51,396 bases of DNA, taken from Sphingomonas pokkalii (GTDB lineage: Bacteria > Pseudomonadota > Alphaproteobacteria > Sphingomonadales > Sphingomonadaceae). The notes below the pieces were generated by a model that searched no databases, was not told the origin of the DNA, and worked only from the letters and a program-made list of their open reading frames with translations. Numbering within the stretch: position 1 is the first letter of the stretch; the number at the start of each line of letters is the position of its first letter. Both the position numbers and the translations under genes were made by a program. Below, one piece after another: positions 16,460-25,249 of this stretch. The stretch covers positions 1,805,235-1,856,630 of the forward strand of contig NZ_QENQ01000001.1 in NCBI RefSeq assembly GCF_003096275.1, in the 5' to 3' direction.

Positions 16460-18175
16460 TTGGCGGTGACGCCAGCAATTCTCAGCGCCGCCGTGCTGCT
16501 GGGCGCACTGATACTGTTCGTCTCCGAACGGGTGCGCCACGATCTCGTCGCGCTGCTGGCGCTGCTCGCCTGCGTGCTGCTCGGCCTCACGCCGCCGGGT
16601 GAGGCCTTTGCCGGTTTCGCCGATCCTGCGGTGATCGCGGTGGCGGCGGTGCTGGTGATCGGCCGCGCGATCGAGCTGTCGGGCGTGGCCGCCAGCCTGT
16701 CCCGGGTGCTGATGCCGGCGCGTGCGGGCTTCACTGTCCGGCTGGCAGTGTTGCTGGTGGTAGGCGCGTTTCTCTCCGCCTTCATGAACAATATCGCCGC
16801 GCTGGTCGTGACGATGCCGATCGCCGCGCAGGTGGCGCGGGAGGCGAAGCGGCCGCCTGCCGCGACGCTGATGCCGCTTGCCTTCGCCACCATCCTGGGC
16901 GGCATGACGACGCTGATCGGGACGCCCGCCAACCTCATTCTGTCCTCGGTGCGCGCCAAGGAGCTGGGCACGGGCTTCGGCTTCTTCCAAATGGCGCCGG
17001 TGGGGGTGGCCGTGTCCGCGGTGGGGCTGCTGTACCTCGTGCTGGTCGGCTGGCGGCTGCTGCCGGTGCGGCAGGGGATGGACCGACCGGTGCGGCCGCC
17101 CTGGCGTGTGTACGAGCTGACCGCCCGAGAGGCGCTGCCGTTCGCAACTCTGCTTCCCCGTCTGCGGGCGGCGGCAGTCCGTCTGCTTGCCGTCTTCCGG
17201 GAGGGGCATCGCGTGCATCCCGAGGTGCAGCTGGAAGCCGGCGACCGCCTGCTGGTCGTGTCGCGCCGCCAGCAATGGGACGCTGCCGACGCGGCCGGGC
17301 TCGCGGCCGACCTCCATGTGGCGGACGACGACAGCGTCACGGCCCGCGTGGTCGTGGCACACGGCTCGTTCCTCATCGGGCTCAGCCATGAAGCGGTTCG
17401 TATCCGCAGCGGCGATACGCTGACGGTGGTTGCCGTGGGACCGCGGGCCGCGCGACGGCGCGCGCCGCTGCCCTCACTGCGGATCGAGGCCGGCGACCAG
17501 CTGTTCGTGCGCGGCCGCCCGGCGGATCTTGCCGACTTTGTAGGCAGCGCACGGCTGCTCGAGATCGACCGGGTCGATCGCCTACCGGTGGCCCGCCGCC
17601 GTGCGGCGCCGATTGTGGCGATCTTCCTCGTCGCAATTCTCGCGATCGTCGGGTTCGGGGCGCCGCCGGCGCTCGCCTTTCTTGCCGCTGCCGTCGTGCT
17701 GGTCGCGACGCGGCTGATCGGCGCCGACGATGTGTACCAGGCGATCGACTGGAGCGTGATCGTGCTGCTCGCGGCGATGATCCCGGTGGGCCACAGCTTC
17801 GAGACGAGTGGTGCCGCCGCCGTCGCGGCCCAGTGGCTGGGCACGACGCTTGCGGGGCTGCCGCCCGTGGCGGTGATCGGCGCCCTGTGCGGCATGACCC
17901 TCTTGTTGTCGATCTTCCTCAACAACGTCGCAACGGCGATCATCATGGGCCCGCTCGCCATCGATGCCGCGCGGGTGCTTGGGATCGCCCCCGATGCCGC
18001 ACTGCTGGCGGTGCTGATCGGCACGTCGGCAGACTTCCTCACGCCGATCGGCCACCAGAACAATCTCCTGGTGATGGGGCCGGGCGGGTATCGGTTTACG
18101 GACTATGCGCGAATGGGGGGACTGATGGTCGTGCTGGTCGTCGGAACGGCGGCGGTGGTGCTTGCCCTCCCATAG
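16460..18175 (+). CDS. SLC13/DASS-family permease with TrkA-C domains
   Basis: A 571-residue transporter. Two membrane halves (residues 1-200 and 385-571) flank a soluble central segment with two TrkA-C-like beta domains (for example HPEVQLEAGDRLLVVSRR and LPSLRIEAGDQLFVRGRP). Each half holds the re-entrant hairpin motif of the ion-transporter superfamily: FMNNIAALVVTMPIA with LIGTPANLILSS, and FLNNVATAIIMGP with GTSADFLTPIGHQNN. Members carry sulfate, di- or tricarboxylates or silicate with Na+. The substrate cannot be read from the sequence. The start is TTG at 16460, or GTG at 16466. Confidence 0.87.
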   Translation: MAVTPAILSAAVLLGALILFVSERVRHDLVALLALLACVLLGLTPPGEAFAGFADPAVIAVAAVLVIGRAIELSGVAASLSRVLMPARAGFTVRLAVLLVVGAFLSAFMNNIAALVVTMPIAAQVAREAKRPPAATLMPLAFATILGGMTTLIGTPANLILSSVRAKELGTGFGFFQMAPVGVAVSAVGLLYLVLVGWRLLPVRQGMDRPVRPPWRVYELTAREALPFATLLPRLRAAAVRLLAVFREGHRVHPEVQLEAGDRLLVVSRRQQWDAADAAGLAADLHVADDDSVTARVVVAHGSFLIGLSHEAVRIRSGDTLTVVAVGPRAARRRAPLPSLRIEAGDQLFVRGRPADLADFVGSARLLEIDRVDRLPVARRRAAPIVAIFLVAILAIVGFGAPPALAFLAAAVVLVATRLIGADDVYQAIDWSVIVLLAAMIPVGHSFETSGAAAVAAQWLGTTLAGLPPVAVIGALCGMTLLLSIFLNNVATAIIMGPLAIDAARVLGIAPDAALLAVLIGTSADFLTPIGHQNNLLVMGPGGYRFTDYARMGGLMVVLVVGTAAVVLALP

Positions 18176-18214
18176 CGCGGCGCAACCCCGCGGGGGACCA
18201 TCCGTTTCACATGG

Positions 18215-18676
18215 ATGGAGCCAGGCACCTTCTATCCGATCCACATTGCTTGGGGCGAGGCGCTGCTGCGGATCGGCGCCTCGCTGCTCCTGCCGCTGCT
18301 GATCGGGCTGGAGCGGTTCCTCCGCCGCAAGCCGATCGACTATCGTCCGTTCGTGATCGTATCGCTGGGGGCCTGCGCGCTCTCGCTGGCGATCCTGGAA
18401 CTGGCGGTGCGGACGCGGGATCCGCAACTGGACGTAGGCCCCGGCCGGGTCTTCGCGGGCGTGATCACCGGGATCGGCTTCCTTGGGGCCGGCGCGATGT
18501 TCCGGGAGGAGAATTACGTGAAGGGGGCGGGGTCCGCCGCGTCGATTTGGGCGGCGGGCGTGATCGGCATTCTGTGCGGCATCGGCATGCTCTGGCTTGC
18601 CGTCATCCTGGCCTCGTCGGTGCTGCTCCTCCTGCTGTTAAGCGGCCCCTTCACGCAGAAATATGATGCGGAGTGA
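18215..18676 (+). CDS. MgtC/SapB-family membrane protein
   Basis: A 153-residue protein with four hydrophobic helices and MgtC/SapB motifs: LLIGLERFLRRK after the first helix, and ITGIGFLGAGAMFREENYVKG with GSAASIWAAGVIGILCG later. It lacks the C-terminal ACT-like domain of Salmonella MgtC and so belongs to the shorter SapB-like group. Members have been linked to Mg2+ stress, acid survival and control of the F-type ATPase. It begins at ATG 18215 and its stop directly abuts the stop of the convergent DUF1328 gene. Confidence 0.87.
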   Translation: MEPGTFYPIHIAWGEALLRIGASLLLPLLIGLERFLRRKPIDYRPFVIVSLGACALSLAILELAVRTRDPQLDVGPGRVFAGVITGIGFLGAGAMFREENYVKGAGSAASIWAAGVIGILCGIGMLWLAVILASSVLLLLLLSGPFTQKYDAE

Positions 18677-18850
18677 TCAGGTCACCTTCTTGTAGACCGT
18701 GAAGCCTAGCACGAAGAGCACCAGCGCAACCACGAGCGCGATCCAGAACAGAAGCTTGGCGATGCCCCAGGCTGCGGCCGCGGGTCCGCCGAAGCCAAGC
18801 ACGCCCAGCACGGCGGCAAGAATGGCGAAGATGAGGGCCCATTTGATCAT
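18677..18850 (-). CDS. DUF1328 (UPF0391/YtjA-type) small membrane protein
   Basis: A 57-residue two-helix protein beginning [20 protein letters not shown] and continuing through [25 protein letters not shown] sequence to TVYKKVT. This is the pattern of DUF1328 (E. coli YtjA), small stress-linked inner-membrane proteins of unknown biochemistry. Its ATG at 18850 lies downstream of the PRC-barrel gene on the same strand, with a strong hairpin between them. Co-transcription with the PRC-barrel gene from its stress promoter is likely if the hairpin is read through. Confidence 0.85.
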   Translation of the reverse strand: MIKWALIFAILAAVLGVLGFGGPAAAAWGIAKLLFWIALVVALVLFVLGFTVYKKVT

Positions 18851-18876
18851 GGTGTGTTCCTATCCGCTGGAGGGGT

Positions 18877-18901
18877 GGGTGCGGCGATCGCCGCCGCACC
18901 C
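18877..18901. terminator. Ten-base-pair GC hairpin between PRC-barrel and DUF1328 genes
   Basis: GGGTGCGGCG (18877-18886) pairs perfectly with CGCCGCACCC (18892-18901) around a five-base loop. It begins ten bases past the PRC-barrel stop on the transcribed minus strand. There is no U-tract, so it may be a weak terminator, an attenuator or an mRNA 3'-end stabiliser rather than a full intrinsic terminator. Confidence 0.5.
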
Positions 18902-18910
18902 TTTGCGTCG

Positions 18911-19270
18911 TCAGGCGTAATAGCCGGTGACCTGCGCCTCGTAGGCGCGATCCCAGACCGGCTCGTGGTCCCGCGCATAATGCGGTCCACCGCGCAACTG
19001 GTCCGCGTCACGCTGGACGACATAGCCCGAGCGCTCCTCGTCATAGCTGAGCTCGTTCCACGGCAGCGGGAAATAGTCCTCGCCCATGCCGAGGAAGCCG
19101 CCATAGCTCACCACGGCATGGCGAACCTTGCCGTCACGCTTGCCGAGCATGAGGTGGTGGATCGAGCCGATCTTCTCTCCGTCGCGGCCATAGACGGCGG
19201 TTCCCTCGACCTTGGCGGACGAGATCATGTCCTGGGTTTCATTGCGATCGAGCGTGTTGTTGTCTGCCAT
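18911..19270 (-). CDS. PRC-barrel domain protein
   Basis: A 119-residue soluble protein. Residues about 15-85 form a PRC-barrel (MISSAKVEGTAVYGRDGEKI, GSIHHLMLGKRDGKVRHAVV, LGMGEDYFPLPWNEL), followed by a short tail rich in aromatic and charged residues. In alphaproteobacteria, stand-alone PRC-barrel proteins of this type are often induced under general stress, but their activity is unknown. A good ribosome site (AAAGGAGA) precedes the ATG at 19270. An exact EcfG-type promoter lies about 120 bases upstream, and a DUF1328 gene follows downstream. Confidence 0.9.
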   Translation of the reverse strand: MADNNTLDRNETQDMISSAKVEGTAVYGRDGEKIGSIHHLMLGKRDGKVRHAVVSYGGFLGMGEDYFPLPWNELSYDEERSGYVVQRDADQLRGGPHYARDHEPVWDRAYEAQVTGYYA

Positions 19271-19388
19271 TGGGCATCTCCTTTCGGATGGTGGATGGTC
19301 CCTTTGGGCGTTCCCTGAACGCGCCGCCCGTGGCGCCCCGATCGGGCGCTCGCTAATGCTGCAGCGATGTCGTGGCGGTCTCTAGGGC

Positions 19389-19413
19389 AACGGGTCGTAC
19401 CCGATCATGTTCC
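19389..19413 (-). promoter_or_regulatory. EcfG-type general-stress promoter upstream of the PRC-barrel gene
   Basis: On the minus strand GGAAC (19413-19409) and CGTT (19392-19389) are separated by exactly 16 bases. This matches the alphaproteobacterial sigma-EcfG consensus GGAAC-N16/17-CGTT. It points at the PRC-barrel gene with a leader of roughly 110 bases. The controlled genes (PRC-barrel, DUF1328) are typical of the general stress regulon. Promoter use is inferred from the consensus. Confidence 0.75.
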
Positions 19414-19500
19414 GTGGAAAAGGATTAATGCCCGAATTGCAGTGCTGGAGGGCTGTCATCTGCGGTGGAGCGATCTCCGGCTTCGACGATCGTAAGGCGA

Positions 19501-21408
19501 TCAGCGCGCCTTCCATCGCTCCAGCGCGCTGAGGACGTCGCCGGTAATCTGCCGAGTGGAGAACCCGGTGAGGTCGCGCGACTTGACGGGCGGAAGCGTT
19601 TCCACGGCAAGCGACCAGCCGATGCTGCGGCGACCTTCAGACGCCTCGAGCGCCGTATAGGCGGCCAGGGGGCGAGCGCGCGGCAACAGGCGATAGGTGA
19701 ACGGTCGTTCGCTCTGGCTGCCGACGATAAGCGCCACCTGGCCTTCTTCGATCTCCAGCAGCAGGTCGGTCCAGCCCTCGGCCTGCATCGCCGCGTACAC
19801 GGCGCGTAGCGCGGGTTCGCCGTTGCGATGTAGCTGTTCGAGAATGTCGGACCTTCGCGCAGGCAGCACCAGCCGCTTCAGGCGTTCGCTGATCGCAGGC
19901 GCTTCGTCGGGGATCGCTACGCCGGCCAAGTCGGCGTTGGTTTGTCTCACCAGCCCATAGGCGAGCAGCAGCATGATGAAGCAGAAGGGCAGCGCCGCCA
20001 GCAGCGTCGCCGCCTGGAGCGCGCCGAGCCCGCCTGCGACGAGCAGCAGCGTCGCCGTCGCGCCCAGCAGCACGCACCAGTACATCCGCTGCCAGCGCGG
20101 GGTGTCTTCCTTGCCGCCAGAGGCCAGCGTGTCGATCACCAGCGCGCCGGAGTCTGCGGATGTGACGAAAAACACCGCCACGAGCAGAATGGCCAGGGTG
20201 GAGGTGACGCTCGCCGCCGGCAGATACTCCAGGAACTTGAACAACGCGGTCGAGAGATTCGCCTGCACCGCCTGGGCGATCCCGCCCGATGCCACGCCCA
20301 GATCAAGCGAGATCGCGGTGTTGCCGAACACCGTCATCCACAGGAAGGTGAAGGCGGTGGGCACGAACAGCACGCCGGTGACGAACTCGCGGATCGTCCG
20401 CCCGCGCGAGATGCGGGCGATGAACATCCCGACGAAGGGCGACCAGGCGATCCACCAGGCCCAGTAGAACAGCGTCCAGTCCGCCATCCAGGCGCGCGGC
20501 TCATAGGCGTAGAGGGTGAAGGTACGCATCACGAAGTGATCGAGGTACAGGCCGAAATTCTGCACCAGCGCGCGGAGCAGGAACAGGGTCGGGCCAAGCA
20601 CCAGCACGAACAGCATCAGCAGCACGGCAACCGTGAGATTGAGCTCGGACAGCCGCCGGATGCCGCGATCCGCGCCGCTCAGCACCGACAGCGTCGCCGC
20701 CCCCATCACCAGCACGATGACGACGATCTTGGTCGTCAGCGTGTCGGGAAGCGCATAGATATAGGCGAGGCCCGCGGTCATCTGTGACACGCCGAAGCCC
20801 AGCGAGGTGGCGACGCCAAACACCGTGCCGCACACCGCGAAGATGTCGATCGCGTCGCCGAGCGGCCCGTGGATGCGCTTGCCCAGGATCGGCGCCAGCC
20901 CCGAGCGCAGGGTGAGCGGCAGATCCTTGCGATAGGTGAAATAGGCGAGGCTCAGCCCGACCAGCGCGTAGATCGCCCAGGCATGGACGCCGTAATGGTG
21001 GAAGGTGATCGCCATCGCCTCCCGCGCTGCGTCGATCGTGCCGCTCTTGGCTTCCGGGGGCGAGATATAGTGCTGGATCGGCTCGGCGACGGCAAAATAC
21101 ATCAGCCCGATGCCCATCCCGGCGGCGAACAGCATCGCCAGCCAGGAGAGATAGGGGAAGTCCGGCTCTGCATCGTCCGGCCCCAGCTTGAGCTTCCCCG
21201 CCGGGCCGAAGCCGAGCGCGAGGACGACGACCAGGAACACCGCGACGGCGGCGATGTAGAACCAGCCGAACGTGTCGATGGTCCAGGCCTGCGCCGCCTT
21301 GAAGGCGAGGTCGGCGCTGCCGGGCATCGCGATGGTGACGCCGAGCAGCGCCAGGATGAGCGCCGAGGCGCCCCAGAATACGCGGGGGTTGATTGCACTT
21401 TTCAGCAT
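19501..21408 (-). CDS. BCCT-family choline/betaine transporter (BetT-like)
   Basis: A 635-residue secondary transporter with twelve helices. BCCT landmarks include FAAGMGIGLMYFAVAEPIQHY, the tryptophan-rich segment WTLFYWAWWIAWSPFVGMFIARISRGR, and SADSGALVIDTLASGG. The C-terminal 120 residues form a long cytoplasmic tail, as in BetT proteins that respond to osmotic stress. It imports choline, glycine betaine or a similar compound with H+ or Na+. I chose the ATG at 21408 (MLKSAINPRVFWG), which is where family similarity begins; the 20 preceding in-frame residues look non-coding. No bet synthesis genes are adjacent. Confidence 0.9.
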   Translation of the reverse strand: MLKSAINPRVFWGASALILALLGVTIAMPGSADLAFKAAQAWTIDTFGWFYIAAVAVFLVVVLALGFGPAGKLKLGPDDAEPDFPYLSWLAMLFAAGMGIGLMYFAVAEPIQHYISPPEAKSGTIDAAREAMAITFHHYGVHAWAIYALVGLSLAYFTYRKDLPLTLRSGLAPILGKRIHGPLGDAIDIFAVCGTVFGVATSLGFGVSQMTAGLAYIYALPDTLTTKIVVIVLVMGAATLSVLSGADRGIRRLSELNLTVAVLLMLFVLVLGPTLFLLRALVQNFGLYLDHFVMRTFTLYAYEPRAWMADWTLFYWAWWIAWSPFVGMFIARISRGRTIREFVTGVLFVPTAFTFLWMTVFGNTAISLDLGVASGGIAQAVQANLSTALFKFLEYLPAASVTSTLAILLVAVFFVTSADSGALVIDTLASGGKEDTPRWQRMYWCVLLGATATLLLVAGGLGALQAATLLAALPFCFIMLLLAYGLVRQTNADLAGVAIPDEAPAISERLKRLVLPARRSDILEQLHRNGEPALRAVYAAMQAEGWTDLLLEIEEGQVALIVGSQSERPFTYRLLPRARPLAAYTALEASEGRRSIGWSLAVETLPPVKSRDLTGFSTRQITGDVLSALERWKAR

Positions 21409-21476
21409 AGTTGCACGGCTGAACGCCGATCGGGCGAAAAGGTGGCCGCAACTGCCGTCGCGCGCCACCTGGGGGT

Positions 21477-22972
21477 TCAGTGCGGCGCCAGCCCCAGTTC
21501 GACGCCGGTCTTGTCGTGGAGCGCGAAGCGATCGACGAGGTCCGCGCTCGCACGATTATAGCCGATCACCTCAACGGCACGGCCGTCGCGGCGCAGCCGC
21601 GCGACGATCTTGTCCAGCGCGGCGACGCCGGAGATGTCCCAGAAATGGGCCGCCGTCACGTCGATCACCACTTGGTCCGCGCGATCCTCCCCTTGGAAGG
21701 CGCGGGAGAAGCGGTTGACGGACGCGAAGAAGATCTCGCCCGAGACCCGGTAGGCGGCGCGCGTACCGTCTGCGGAAAGGTCGCGCTTCACCGAGAACAT
21801 GCGCTGCACCTTGCCCGCGAAAAAGATCCCGGAAAGCAGGACGCCGGCAAGGACGCCCAGCGACAGGTCGTGAGTCGCGACCACCACCACGACCGTGGTC
21901 AGCATCACGACGGAGGAGGTCGGCGGGTGCCGGCGCAGGTTCGCGATCGAGTTCCAGCTGAGGTGCCGATCGACACCATGATCATCACCGCCACCAGCGC
22001 CGGCATCGGGATGCGTCCGACATAGGGGCCCAGCACGGCGAGGAGGAAGAGCAGGAAGGCGCCCGCGACGAAGGTGGACAGGCGGCCTCGGCCACCGGAC
22101 GTGACGTTAATGACGGACTGCCCGATCATCGCGCAGCCGCCCATGCCGCCGAACAGGGCCGCGACGATGTTCGCGCCCCCTTGGCCGCCACATTCCCGGC
22201 GCTTGTCGCTGTCGGTGTCGGTCATGTCGTCCACGATCTGCGCGGTGAGCAGTGATTCCAGCAGGCCCACCGCTGCCATGGTGAGCGCATAGGGTAGGAT
22301 GATCCGCAGCGTCTCCAGGGTGAGCGGGACGCGCGGCAGGGCGAAGCTCGGCAAGCCCTGCGGCAGCTTGCCCATGTCGCCCACCGTATGGACCGGCAGC
22401 GCACACGCGATGCTGACCGCGCTCAGCAAGAGTATGGCGACCAGCGGCGAGGGGACCGCCTTGGTGATGCGGGGGAAGCCGTAGAGGATCGCGAGGCCGG
22501 CGGCGACCATCGCATAGGTCTGCCAGCCGACATTGGTCAGCTGCGGCAGCTGCGCCAGGAAGATCAGGATGGCGAGGGCGTTGACGAAGCCGGTGATGAC
22601 CGAGCGCGAGACGAACTGCATGACCAGGTCGAGCCGGAGCATGCCCGCGACGATCTGGATCAGGCCCATCAGGATCGTTGCCGCAAAGAGGTATTCGACG
22701 CCGTGTTCGCGCACGAGCGGCCCGACGAGGACGGCGACCGCCGCCGTCGCGGCCGAAATCATGCCGGGACGTCCCCCGATCAGCGCGACGGTCATCGCGA
22801 TCGCCACGGAAGCGTAGAGCCCCACGCGCGGGTCGACCCCGGCGATGATGGAAAAGCCGATCGCCTCGGGGATCAGCGCCAAAGCGACGACGATGCCGGC
22901 CAGCAGATCCCGGCGAGCGGTGATGCCGTCAGTGAACCACTGGCGGCGGTACGCGGTAAAGTCGAAAGTCAT
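21477..22972 (-). pseudogene. SulP-family anion transporter with STAS domain, frameshifted
   Basis: Two frames together make one SulP transporter of about 495 residues. The first, from ATG 22972 ([12 protein letters not shown]), has the Sulfate_transp core with helices from residue 25 onward and reaches MIMVSIGT near 21965. The second carries [16 protein letters not shown], the last helix and the STAS domain (VIDVTAAHFWDISGVAALDKI) to the stop at 21477. Loss of one T at about 21961, turning TTC-AGC-TGG into T-CAGCTGG, explains the break. If real, the product would lack its last helix and STAS domain. Members carry sulfate, bicarbonate or dicarboxylates. It lies behind the same-strand BCCT gene's upstream end by 68 bases. 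Confidence 0.8.
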
Positions 22973-23245
22973 TGAAAATCCACAACAGGGCACGCGGCGC
23001 CAAGCAGCGCCGACAGGATTGGTGCGTGTTGTTGTCCGGCGGATCGGCGGCCGGAATAGCCACCCGGAATTTCACCGGGTCCTTGCGAATGTGGCAGCGC
23101 ATAAAGGCTTGGCGGGATCGACGCAACATGTCTGCGCCAAGAAGACTTCTGCGAGGGAGGGGCGTGGCATCTGAAGGGCTCGGGCGGGAAGGGCTCGGCA
23201 GTCAAATCAAGCGGTCGACGAAGCCCACGACCAAGCGCGCTGTTG
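22973..23245. other. Intergenic stretch upstream of the SulP gene
   Basis: No gene is supported here. The stretch separates the start of the leftward SulP gene from the stop of the leftward LysR gene. Small open frames show shadow composition. I saw no clear hairpin, operator or promoter consensus. Confidence 0.5.
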
Positions 23246-24157
23246 TTAATTGGGCGCAGCCGCGTGGATCGTGTCGATCACCGCGCGCAGGGCCGGCGCC
23301 ATCTGCCGCTGCTGGGGGTAGCAGAGATAATAGCCTGGAAAGGGGACCGACCAGTCCGTCAACAGTGGGACGAGTTCGCCCCGCGCGAAGGCGTCGACAA
23401 CGGACTCCTCCTTGAGGAAAGCGATGCCGACCCCGGCCAGCGCCGCGTCCACCATCACCGCTCGGCTGGTGGTGATCAGCGGACCTTCCACGGCGACCGA
23501 GAACCAGTGCCCCTTCTCGAAGAACTCCCACGCATAGGGCCCCGGCTGCCCCGGCCAGCGCCAGCGAATGCAGCGATGCTGCAGCAGGTCCTTCGGCGTT
23601 TGCGGAACCCCGTGCTCGGCGAGATAGGCCGGCGCCGCGACCGCCAGCTGCCGAATGTCGCCGCCGAGCCGGAGTGCGACCATGTCGCGCTCGATCAGTT
23701 CGCCGATGCGGATCCCGGCGTCATAGCCGCTGCCGACGAGATCGACGACCATGTCGTCGATGGTGAGGTCCAGCGTGATGTCGGGGAAGGCGCACGCCAG
23801 TTTCGGCAGGATCGGCACCACGAACCGGTCGGCGGCGGCATGAAAGCAGTGCAGGCGCACGGTGCCGGTCGGCTGCCGGGCGGCACTGCGGGCCTGTTCC
23901 AGCGCGCCGGCGAGGCTGTCGATCGCCGGCGCGACCTCGGCAAGCAGGGCGGTGCCGGCTTCGGTGAGCGAGACGCTGCGGGTGGTCCGATGGAGCAACC
24001 GGATTCCCAGCCGTTCCTCCAGCCCGCGGATCAACTGGCTTAGCGCCGAGGAGGAAACCCCCAGCTGCTCCGCCGCCCGGCTGAAACTGCGCTGCTCGGC
24101 CACGGCCGCAAAGGCGCGCAGGGCGCCGAACTCGCTGGGATGGATCATGCGGCGCAT
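23246..24157 (-). CDS. LysR-family transcriptional regulator
   Basis: A 303-residue LysR regulator. Residues about 5-65 form the winged helix (FAAVAEQRSFSRAAEQLGVS, SALSQLIRGLEERLGIRLLH), then a linker helix and a LysR substrate-binding domain (TGTVRLHCFHAAADRFVVP, DITLDLTIDDMVVDLVG). The subgroup resembles the CrgA/aldehyde-stress type often found divergent from short-chain dehydrogenases. An alternative start is ATG at 24148 (MIHPSEFGALRAF), which would match most homologues. It is transcribed away from the SDR gene and probably controls it. Confidence 0.9.
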   Translation of the reverse strand: MRRMIHPSEFGALRAFAAVAEQRSFSRAAEQLGVSSSALSQLIRGLEERLGIRLLHRTTRSVSLTEAGTALLAEVAPAIDSLAGALEQARSAARQPTGTVRLHCFHAAADRFVVPILPKLACAFPDITLDLTIDDMVVDLVGSGYDAGIRIGELIERDMVALRLGGDIRQLAVAAPAYLAEHGVPQTPKDLLQHRCIRWRWPGQPGPYAWEFFEKGHWFSVAVEGPLITTSRAVMVDAALAGVGIAFLKEESVVDAFARGELVPLLTDWSVPFPGYYLCYPQQRQMAPALRAVIDTIHAAAPN

Positions 24158-24164
24158 CTCAGCA

Positions 24165-24184
24165 TTGTGAAGCTGGCCTTACAA
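24165..24184. promoter_or_regulatory. Candidate LysR operator between regulator and SDR
   Basis: TTGTGAAG (24165-24172) and CTTACAA (24178-24184) form an imperfect inverted repeat of the general T-N11-A LysR type in the divergent promoter region, just upstream of the regulator start. The symmetry is modest and the call is tentative. Confidence 0.3.
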
Positions 24185-24254
24185 GCCCGGGTAGCAGCTG
24201 GCCGATTATGCGGTCCAACGGAAGGGCTACATCCGGCGGCGAAGGAGAACAGCA

Positions 24255-25085
24255 ATGAAGACATGGTTCATTACCGGCATTTCCCGCGGGCTCGGCAAGG
24301 CTCTCGCGCAGGCTGCGCTGGCGCGCGGCGATACCGTCGTCGGTACGGTGCGCGATGGCGCCCCGTACCTCGATGCAGGCAGCGGCACGCTGCATGTCAT
24401 TCCCGTCGACCTCACCGACGCGGCGGCGATCGCGCCGGTAGTGCAAGCCGCCTTCGACAAGGCCGGGCGCATTGACGTGCTGGTCAACAATGCCGGCTAC
24501 GGCCTGCTCGGCGCGCTGGAGGAGGCGACCGATGCGGAGTTCCAGCGGCTCTTCGCGGTCAACGTCTTCGCGCCTTTCGCGGTGATCCGGGCAGCACTTC
24601 CGGCACTGCGCCGGCAGGGCAGCGGTCACATCCTCAGCATCACCTCGATCGCGGGGCGTGCCCCGGCGGGGTCGTCCGGCCTCTATTCCGCGACCAAGTC
24701 GGCGCTCGAAGGGCTGACGCAGAGCCTGGCGCAGGAAATCGCGCCCTTCGGTCTCAAGGCCACGGCAATCGCGCCCGGTGCTTTCCGTACCGACTTTCTC
24801 AGCAATCACTCGATCCGGCGCAGCCAGGGCGCCGGCGCGCATTATGCGGAAAGCGTCGGGTCGGGGATCGCACGGCTGGATGCGATGGCCGGGCGCCAGA
24901 TCGGCGATCCGGACAAGGCGGCCGCGGCAATCCTCGAGCTGGTCGACGCGCCCAACCCGCCGCTGCACCTGCTGCTCGGGAGCGACGCGCTGCGGCGCGC
25001 CCGCGAGAAACTCGACGCGGTGATCGACGAGATCGATCGCTGGGAAACGGTGACGCGCTCAACCGATTATCAGCAAGGCGTCTGA
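24255..25085 (+). CDS. Short-chain dehydrogenase/reductase (classical SDR)
   Basis: A 276-residue classical SDR. The cofactor motif reads TGISRGLGKALAQ near residue 8, NNAGYG follows at about 78-83, and the catalytic Ser and Tyr-x-x-x-Lys appear in SITSIAG and YSATKSALEG. It would use NAD(P)H to reduce or oxidise a small carbonyl or alcohol; the substrate is unknown. The start at 24255 has a strong ribosome site (GAAGGAGAA). It is divergent from the LysR gene and is followed by a strong hairpin. Confidence 0.9.
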   Translation: MKTWFITGISRGLGKALAQAALARGDTVVGTVRDGAPYLDAGSGTLHVIPVDLTDAAAIAPVVQAAFDKAGRIDVLVNNAGYGLLGALEEATDAEFQRLFAVNVFAPFAVIRAALPALRRQGSGHILSITSIAGRAPAGSSGLYSATKSALEGLTQSLAQEIAPFGLKATAIAPGAFRTDFLSNHSIRRSQGAGAHYAESVGSGIARLDAMAGRQIGDPDKAAAAILELVDAPNPPLHLLLGSDALRRAREKLDAVIDEIDRWETVTRSTDYQQGV

Positions 25086-25100
25086 GCGACCGAACCTGGG

Positions 25101-25131
25101 CGGCCTTCCCTCTGGATCAGAGGGAGGGCCG
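25101..25131 (+). terminator. Strong hairpin downstream of the SDR gene
   Basis: CGGCCTTCCCTCTG (25101-25114) pairs with CAGAGGGAGGGCCG (25118-25131), 14 positions with one mismatch around a three-base loop, beginning 15 bases past the SDR stop. The U-tract is missing, as is common in GC-rich alphaproteobacteria, so terminator function is likely but not certain. Confidence 0.6.
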
Positions 25132-25249
25132 TCTCCAAGGCGTGGTTCGTTTGCGGATATCGGGGAGGGCGCGCTACAGCAGCAGGCCCACGAAGGTCAG
25201 CAGGACGGTGTACCAGCGACCCGGCAAGCATGGCGAGTAGCGTAACGAC

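Noticed and set aside
14837..17389. An 850-codon leftward frame covering the L,D-transpeptidase and beyond
   Set aside because: Only the part from ATG 16393 has family sequence; the upstream 330 codons are the antisense shadow of the SLC13 gene.
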